NCBI GenBank assembly: GCA_021738605.1
Contig: JAIPBY010000089.1
Location: 1 to 9,380 of the forward strand
Reading direction: 5' to 3'
Source: Chitinophagaceae bacterium
Lineage (GTDB): Bacteria; Bacteroidota; Bacteroidia; Chitinophagales; Chitinophagaceae
DNA length: 9,380 nt
Made by a program: the position numbers and the translations under genes. The notes beneath the pieces were generated by a model. It searched no databases, was not told where the DNA came from, and was given only the letters and a program-made list of their open reading frames with translations. Position 1 is the first letter of the stretch; the number at the start of each line of letters is the position of its first letter. Positions 5,853 through 9,380 of the stretch are shown piece by piece.

Positions 5853-8255
5853 ATGGAACTGAACATGAATTTTTTACAACAGGAGGATGAAGTTGACTTC
5901 ATGCCCATCATACCGTTCAATGAAAATGAGGGGGATGGTACCGACGATACGCTGATTCCAAAGGAATTGCCTTTGTTGCCGCTCAGGAATACGGTCCTTT
6001 TTCCAGGCGTTGTCATACCCATTACCGTTGGAAGAGACAAGTCCATTAAGGCCATTGCAGAGTCATACAAGACTGACAAATTGGTAGGTGTGCTCTCCCA
6101 AAAAGACAGCAATATTGAAGATCCGGGAATCGGAGATCTTGTAACTGTTGGAACCGTGGCCAAGATCATTAAGCTCATCAAGATGCCGGATGGCGGTACT
6201 ACAGCCATTTTGCAGGGTAAAAAACGATTTTCCCTGCTTAAGGTAACCGCTGAAGATCCTTATTTCAAAGGTGAGGTTGCCGTCATTGAAGAGGAAGTGA
6301 TCAAAGATGATCAGCCATTCGATGCTTCAGTTGCCTCCATCAAGGATCTGGCGGGTCAGATCATTCAGCTCTCTCCCAATATTCCAACCGAGGCCTCCAT
6401 CATCCTGAGGAATATTGAAAATCCTTCCTTCCTGATTCATTTTGTGGGAAGCAACCTGAATTGCGATCTCTCAGAAAAGCAACAGTTGCTGGAATTGAGT
6501 GATATGCGGCAAAGGGCAGAAATGCTGCTGAATCTCTTGCAGAAAGAATTGCAGTTCGTTGAGTTGAAAAATAAGGTGACCACCAAAACCAAAACCGAAC
6601 TGGACAAACAGCAAAGGGATTATTTCCTTCAACAACAATTGAAAAGCATCAAGGAAGAGCTGGGCGGCGATTCAAATGATCGTGAGATTCAGGAAATGAA
6701 GAAAAAGGCAGAGTTGAAAAAATGGACTCCTGCGGCAAAAGAACTGTTCCAAAAGGAAATTGAAAAGCTGGAAAGGATGCACTCAAGCACACCTGATTAT
6801 TCTACCGTTTACAATCATGTAGATCTCATGCTGGATCTGCCCTGGGAGGATTATACCCAAGACAGCTATGACCTTAAAAAGGCCAAAAAAGTGCTGGATA
6901 AGGATCATTATGGCATGCACAAAATCAAGGAAAGAATCCTGGAGTACCTGGCTGTACTCAAATTGAAGGGAGACATGAAGAGCCCCATCCTGTGTTTTGT
7001 GGGCCCTCCCGGTATCGGAAAAACATCATTGGGCAAAAGCATTGCCAGTGCTATCGGCAGAAAATATGTCAGGTTCAGTTTAGGAGGCCTGCATGATGAA
7101 AGTGAGATCAGGGGACACCGTAAAACCTATATTGGTGCAATGCCCGGAAGAATTTTACAGTCCATCAGAAAAGTAAAATCTTCCAATCCTGTCATGATCC
7201 TTGATGAAATTGACAAGGTCGGAAAGGATCATCGTGGAGATCCTTCTTCAGCCTTGCTTGAAGTATTGGATCCTGAGCAAAACAACAGTTTCTACGATAA
7301 TTACCTTGAGCTGGAATACGATCTCAGCAAGGTTTTGTTTATTGCAACCGCCAACGACATACAGAGCATTCAGCCTGCACTGCGGGACAGGCTGGAAATT
7401 ATTGATCTATCTGGCTACGCGGTAGAGGAAAAGGAAAAGATTGCACAGACGCACCTGCTTCCCAAGCAAAAGGAGTTGCATGGGCTGAAGGAATACAATC
7501 TCAAGGTAAGTACAGCAGTGATGACCTATATCATTGAGAATTTTACCCGGGAAAGCGGTGTGAGGGAGCTCGATCGGCAGCTGGCCAGCATCATGAGAAG
7601 CCTGGCAAAGGATGTTGCCATCAAGGGTAAAATGAAGTCTATCCTTACCTTGAATGATATCACCAGAATACTAGGAAAGCCCCGATACAGCAATGATCTA
7701 TACAAAACAGTGAACATGCCAGGAGTAGCTGTAGGCCTTGCCTGGACTTATGTTGGGGGTGATATCCTCTTCATTGAATCGACCATGAGTGATGGGAAGG
7801 GGGATCTGCAGCTCACAGGAAATTTGGGCAATGTGATGAAAGAAAGTGCCCACACTGCATTCACTTATTTGCATGCCAATGCCAAGAAAAATGGGATAGA
7901 TCCTGAGCTGTTCAGGAAGAAGAACATCCACATCCATGTTCCCGAAGGTGCAGTGCCCAAAGATGGTCCCAGTGCCGGGATTACCATGATGTCTGCCCTG
8001 GCATCTGCCTTTACCGGTAGAAGGGTTAAGCCATACTTGGCCATGACTGGTGAAATTACACTGCGAGGTCAGGTCTTGCCTGTTGGCGGAATCAAGGAAA
8101 AAGTGCTGGCTGCAAAAAGGGCGGGTTTGAAAGAGATTATCCTTTGCTGGCAAAATGAGAAGGATGTGAATGAAATCAATGCAGAATTCATCAAAGGGAT
8201 GAAATTTCATTACGTCAAGACCATGCAGCAGGTACTGGAACTAGCCCTTGTATAA
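5853..8255 (+). CDS. lon: ATP-dependent serine protease Lon (LonA type)
   Basis: 800 residues, complete and close to the usual LonA length. A short acidic leader (1-36) precedes the substrate-binding LON domain, which opens with PLLPLRNTVLFPGVVIPI (40-57) and runs to about 235. A helical, coiled-coil-like region (about 235-330) includes QQRDYFLQQQLKSIKEELGG. The AAA+ module has Walker A GPPGIGKT (384-391), Walker B VMILDEID (447-454) and the arginine-finger region ALRDR (509-513). The C-terminal protease domain carries DGPSAG with catalytic Ser707 and GGIKEK with catalytic Lys748, so the Ser-Lys dyad is intact. It forms a cytoplasmic hexamer that unfolds and degrades misfolded and selected regulatory proteins. 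ATG 5853 is followed by an in-frame ATG at 5865 (MNFLQQ), and either could be used because the leader is not conserved. The gene is bracketed by terminators and appears monocistronic. Confidence 0.98.
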   Translation: MELNMNFLQQEDEVDFMPIIPFNENEGDGTDDTLIPKELPLLPLRNTVLFPGVVIPITVGRDKSIKAIAESYKTDKLVGVLSQKDSNIEDPGIGDLVTVGTVAKIIKLIKMPDGGTTAILQGKKRFSLLKVTAEDPYFKGEVAVIEEEVIKDDQPFDASVASIKDLAGQIIQLSPNIPTEASIILRNIENPSFLIHFVGSNLNCDLSEKQQLLELSDMRQRAEMLLNLLQKELQFVELKNKVTTKTKTELDKQQRDYFLQQQLKSIKEELGGDSNDREIQEMKKKAELKKWTPAAKELFQKEIEKLERMHSSTPDYSTVYNHVDLMLDLPWEDYTQDSYDLKKAKKVLDKDHYGMHKIKERILEYLAVLKLKGDMKSPILCFVGPPGIGKTSLGKSIASAIGRKYVRFSLGGLHDESEIRGHRKTYIGAMPGRILQSIRKVKSSNPVMILDEIDKVGKDHRGDPSSALLEVLDPEQNNSFYDNYLELEYDLSKVLFIATANDIQSIQPALRDRLEIIDLSGYAVEEKEKIAQTHLLPKQKELHGLKEYNLKVSTAVMTYIIENFTRESGVRELDRQLASIMRSLAKDVAIKGKMKSILTLNDITRILGKPRYSNDLYKTVNMPGVAVGLAWTYVGGDILFIESTMSDGKGDLQLTGNLGNVMKESAHTAFTYLHANAKKNGIDPELFRKKNIHIHVPEGAVPKDGPSAGITMMSALASAFTGRRVKPYLAMTGEITLRGQVLPVGGIKEKVLAAKRAGLKEIILCWQNEKDVNEINAEFIKGMKFHYVKTMQQVLELALV

Positions 8256-8307
8256 TTTTTTTAGATTGGCTAAACATTTTTTAAATCAAATGTGTTAAAT
8301 ACCCGAT

Positions 8308-8326
8308 TAAGAGCATTATGCTCTTA
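8308..8326 (+). terminator. Hairpin downstream of lon, possible terminator
   Basis: TAAGAGCAT (8308-8316) and ATGCTCTTA (8318-8326) are perfect reverse complements around a single T. As RNA this folds into a stem of about 7 bp with a 5-base loop. The following TGTTGGTTGTTTTA is U-rich but interrupted. It lies 52 bases after the lon stop. It could be a weak terminator, an RNA-stabilising stem, or a protein-binding palindrome. Confidence 0.45.
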
Positions 8327-8354
8327 TGTTGGTTGTTTTAAGGGTTAAAGAACT

Positions 8355-8378
8355 TCCCCCATTTTCATGGGGGATTTT
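8355..8378 (+). terminator. Intrinsic terminator between lon and porQ
   Basis: CCCCCAT (8356-8362) pairs with ATGGGGG (8367-8373) around the tetraloop TTTC, with an extra T-A pair outside (8355, 8374). ATTTTCATTT follows. The G/C-rich stem and T-rich tail make this a good intrinsic terminator, ending about 32 bases before porQ. It could also attenuate transcripts entering porQ. Confidence 0.75.
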
Positions 8379-8409
8379 CATTTGTGGAAACCGATGATTA
8401 ATTTCGGTC

Positions 8410-9380
8410 ATGGTTTTTCGGATGACTTTGATGGGTTTATTGGTCTTTGCCTTTACAGGTGGCACTGCACAGACCCTGGGTGGCTCATCTGCATTCAATT
8501 TTTTGAGGCTTCAGTTGCATCCCCAAGCCGGGGCTTTGGGTGGGCGAAACACATCTCATTTTGGTGCAGATCTTGGAATGATCAGTGAAAATCCCTCTCT
8601 GTTAAGAAAAAACCATCATTCCGCCGTTTCAGCCAATTTTACTACATTGGCACCCACCATTACGGGGCTTTATGCAGTTGGGGCCTATCACCTGGAAAAA
8701 GCGGCAACCACTGTAGCACTGGGCATCACCCACCTTGGGTATGGTGAACAACCAGAAACAGATGCTTCAGGAAACATGCTGGGAACTTTTCGGGCTTATG
8801 ACCAGTTGTTTGCCGTTAGCATTTCCAGGAAATATAACAAGAAATGGTATTATGGATCAACGATCAAGTTGATCAATTCAAGGTATGGCGCCTATGCAAG
8901 CCAGGGCCTGGCATTGGATATGGGCTTGAATTATTACAATGAGGAACGCATGATTCAGTTCGGTTTTGCCGCTAAAAACATGGGAGTTCAGCTAAAATCC
9001 TACAGCAATGGAAAGGAAGATCTTCCATTTGATCTGGTCCTGGGGATGACCAAGCAACTGGAGAAAGCCCCCATCCGTTTTTCCATCACTGGTCAACGGA
9101 TGCACCAGTTTGATCTGCTTTACAACGATACCCTGTTTAATGAGACCAATTTTGGTAGCCAGCCCAAGTCAAATTTGGGGACAAAAATCTTCAGTCATCT
9201 TGTTTTTGGAACAGACGTACTGGTGGGAGAGAAAATTGTACTTACGGGTGGATACAATGTATTAAGGAGAAGAGAGTTGCGCATACAAAACATTGCCAGT
9301 GGGCTTACAGGCTTCAGTTATGGTTTTAACCTTCATTTGCATAGGCTAAGCATGTATTACGCACGAACACATTACCAGTC
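8410..9380 (+). CDS. porQ: Type IX secretion system outer-membrane protein PorQ (C-terminus cut by window edge)
   Basis: From ATG 8410 there are 323 uninterrupted residues to the window end; PorQ proteins are a little longer than this, so only the last residues are missing. Residues 1-20 form a signal peptide (cleavage likely at GGTA|Q). The mature start, AFNFLRLQLHPQAGALGG (28-45), then the stretch with ISENPSLL (58-65), resembles the conserved PorQ N-terminus (a NFL...ALGG stretch followed by an NPALL motif). The pattern GITHLGYGEQPETDASGNML (105-124) followed by GTFRAYDQLFAVSISR (125-140) is also typical, and alternating barrel strands continue to the edge. In Porphyromonas gingivalis PorQ is an outer-membrane barrel acting with PorU, PorV and PorZ in the complex that processes type IX cargo and attaches it to the cell surface. 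An in-frame TGA at 8395-8397 limits the start; ATG 8422 is an alternative that would shorten the signal peptide by four residues. No convincing promoter is seen, only a weak TTCATTTG at 8377-8384. Confidence 0.85.
   Translation, partial: MVFRMTLMGLLVFAFTGGTAQTLGGSSAFNFLRLQLHPQAGALGGRNTSHFGADLGMISENPSLLRKNHHSAVSANFTTLAPTITGLYAVGAYHLEKAATTVALGITHLGYGEQPETDASGNMLGTFRAYDQLFAVSISRKYNKKWYYGSTIKLINSRYGAYASQGLALDMGLNYYNEERMIQFGFAAKNMGVQLKSYSNGKEDLPFDLVLGMTKQLEKAPIRFSITGQRMHQFDLLYNDTLFNETNFGSQPKSNLGTKIFSHLVFGTDVLVGEKIVLTGGYNVLRRRELRIQNIASGLTGFSYGFNLHLHRLSMYYARTHYQ

Noticed and set aside
7698..8210. A 170-codon minus-strand open frame opposite the Lon protease domain
   Set aside because: It lies opposite the highly conserved protease domain and its translation shows no coherent fold or signal.
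8367..8588. A 73-codon open frame overlapping the start of porQ
   Set aside because: It lies in another frame across the porQ signal peptide and coding region and begins inside the terminator hairpin. The porQ frame stays open to the window end and matches a known family.
1..9380. A parS site for ParB
   Set aside because: I looked for a CACGTG-centred palindrome of the TGTTTCACGTGAAACA kind on both strands and found none. parS may lie outside the window.
1..9380. Mobile elements, defence systems, CRISPR arrays, tRNA or rRNA
   Set aside because: No transposase, integrase, nuclease or toxin motifs, no spaced direct repeats and no RNA-gene cloverleaf or rRNA sequence were seen. The genes are core or envelope functions with similar base composition throughout.

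Overview
The window looks like an ordinary chromosomal segment of a Bacteroidota bacterium, most likely Chitinophagaceae or a close relative. Four things point there: a type IX secretion gene (porQ), an outer-membrane beta-barrel of the OMP_b-brl_2 type, a DUF5683 protein directly behind parA-parB, and promoters resembling the Bacteroidota form (TTTG, about 20 bases, TAnnTTTG) with no clear Shine-Dalgarno sequences. There is no insertion sequence, phage gene, CRISPR array, tRNA or rRNA, and no gene-free stretch longer than about 155 bases.

Layout. Bases 1-2089 on the minus strand form a tight operon read right to left: parA (1274-2089), parB (367-1284, overlapping parA by 11 bases) and a DUF5683 membrane-associated protein (1-367, cut by the window edge, starting on a TGATG overlap with the parB stop). 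A short divergent control region (2090-2184) carries a recognisable parA promoter and a perfect inverted repeat. To its right, on the plus strand, a small NAD(P)H-dependent FMN reductase (2185-2697) and a membrane-anchored metallophosphoesterase (2701-3945) sit 3 bases apart and are probably co-transcribed up to a weak terminator near 3954-3982.

Next come two separately promoted outer-membrane barrel candidates: an unrecognised 339-residue protein (4027-5046) and a 193-residue OMP_b-brl_2 protein (5134-5715), the latter followed by a strong intrinsic terminator. The ATP-dependent protease Lon (5853-8255) is complete, with all catalytic motifs intact. Two hairpins separate it from porQ (8410 to beyond the window end), an outer-membrane part of the type IX secretion cell-surface attachment machinery; only its last residues are missing.

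How they work together: parA/parB handle chromosome-origin partitioning. Lon is cytoplasmic protein quality control. The barrels and PorQ belong to the cell envelope. Apart from the parA-parB-DUF5683 operon and the reductase-phosphoesterase pair, the genes look like independent units. I found no convincing novel multi-gene system. The points most worth a second look are two possible leaderless transcription starts, the coupling of DUF5683 to parB, the inverted repeat in the parA divergent region, the unrecognised barrel gene, and a G7 tract inside the phosphoesterase gene.
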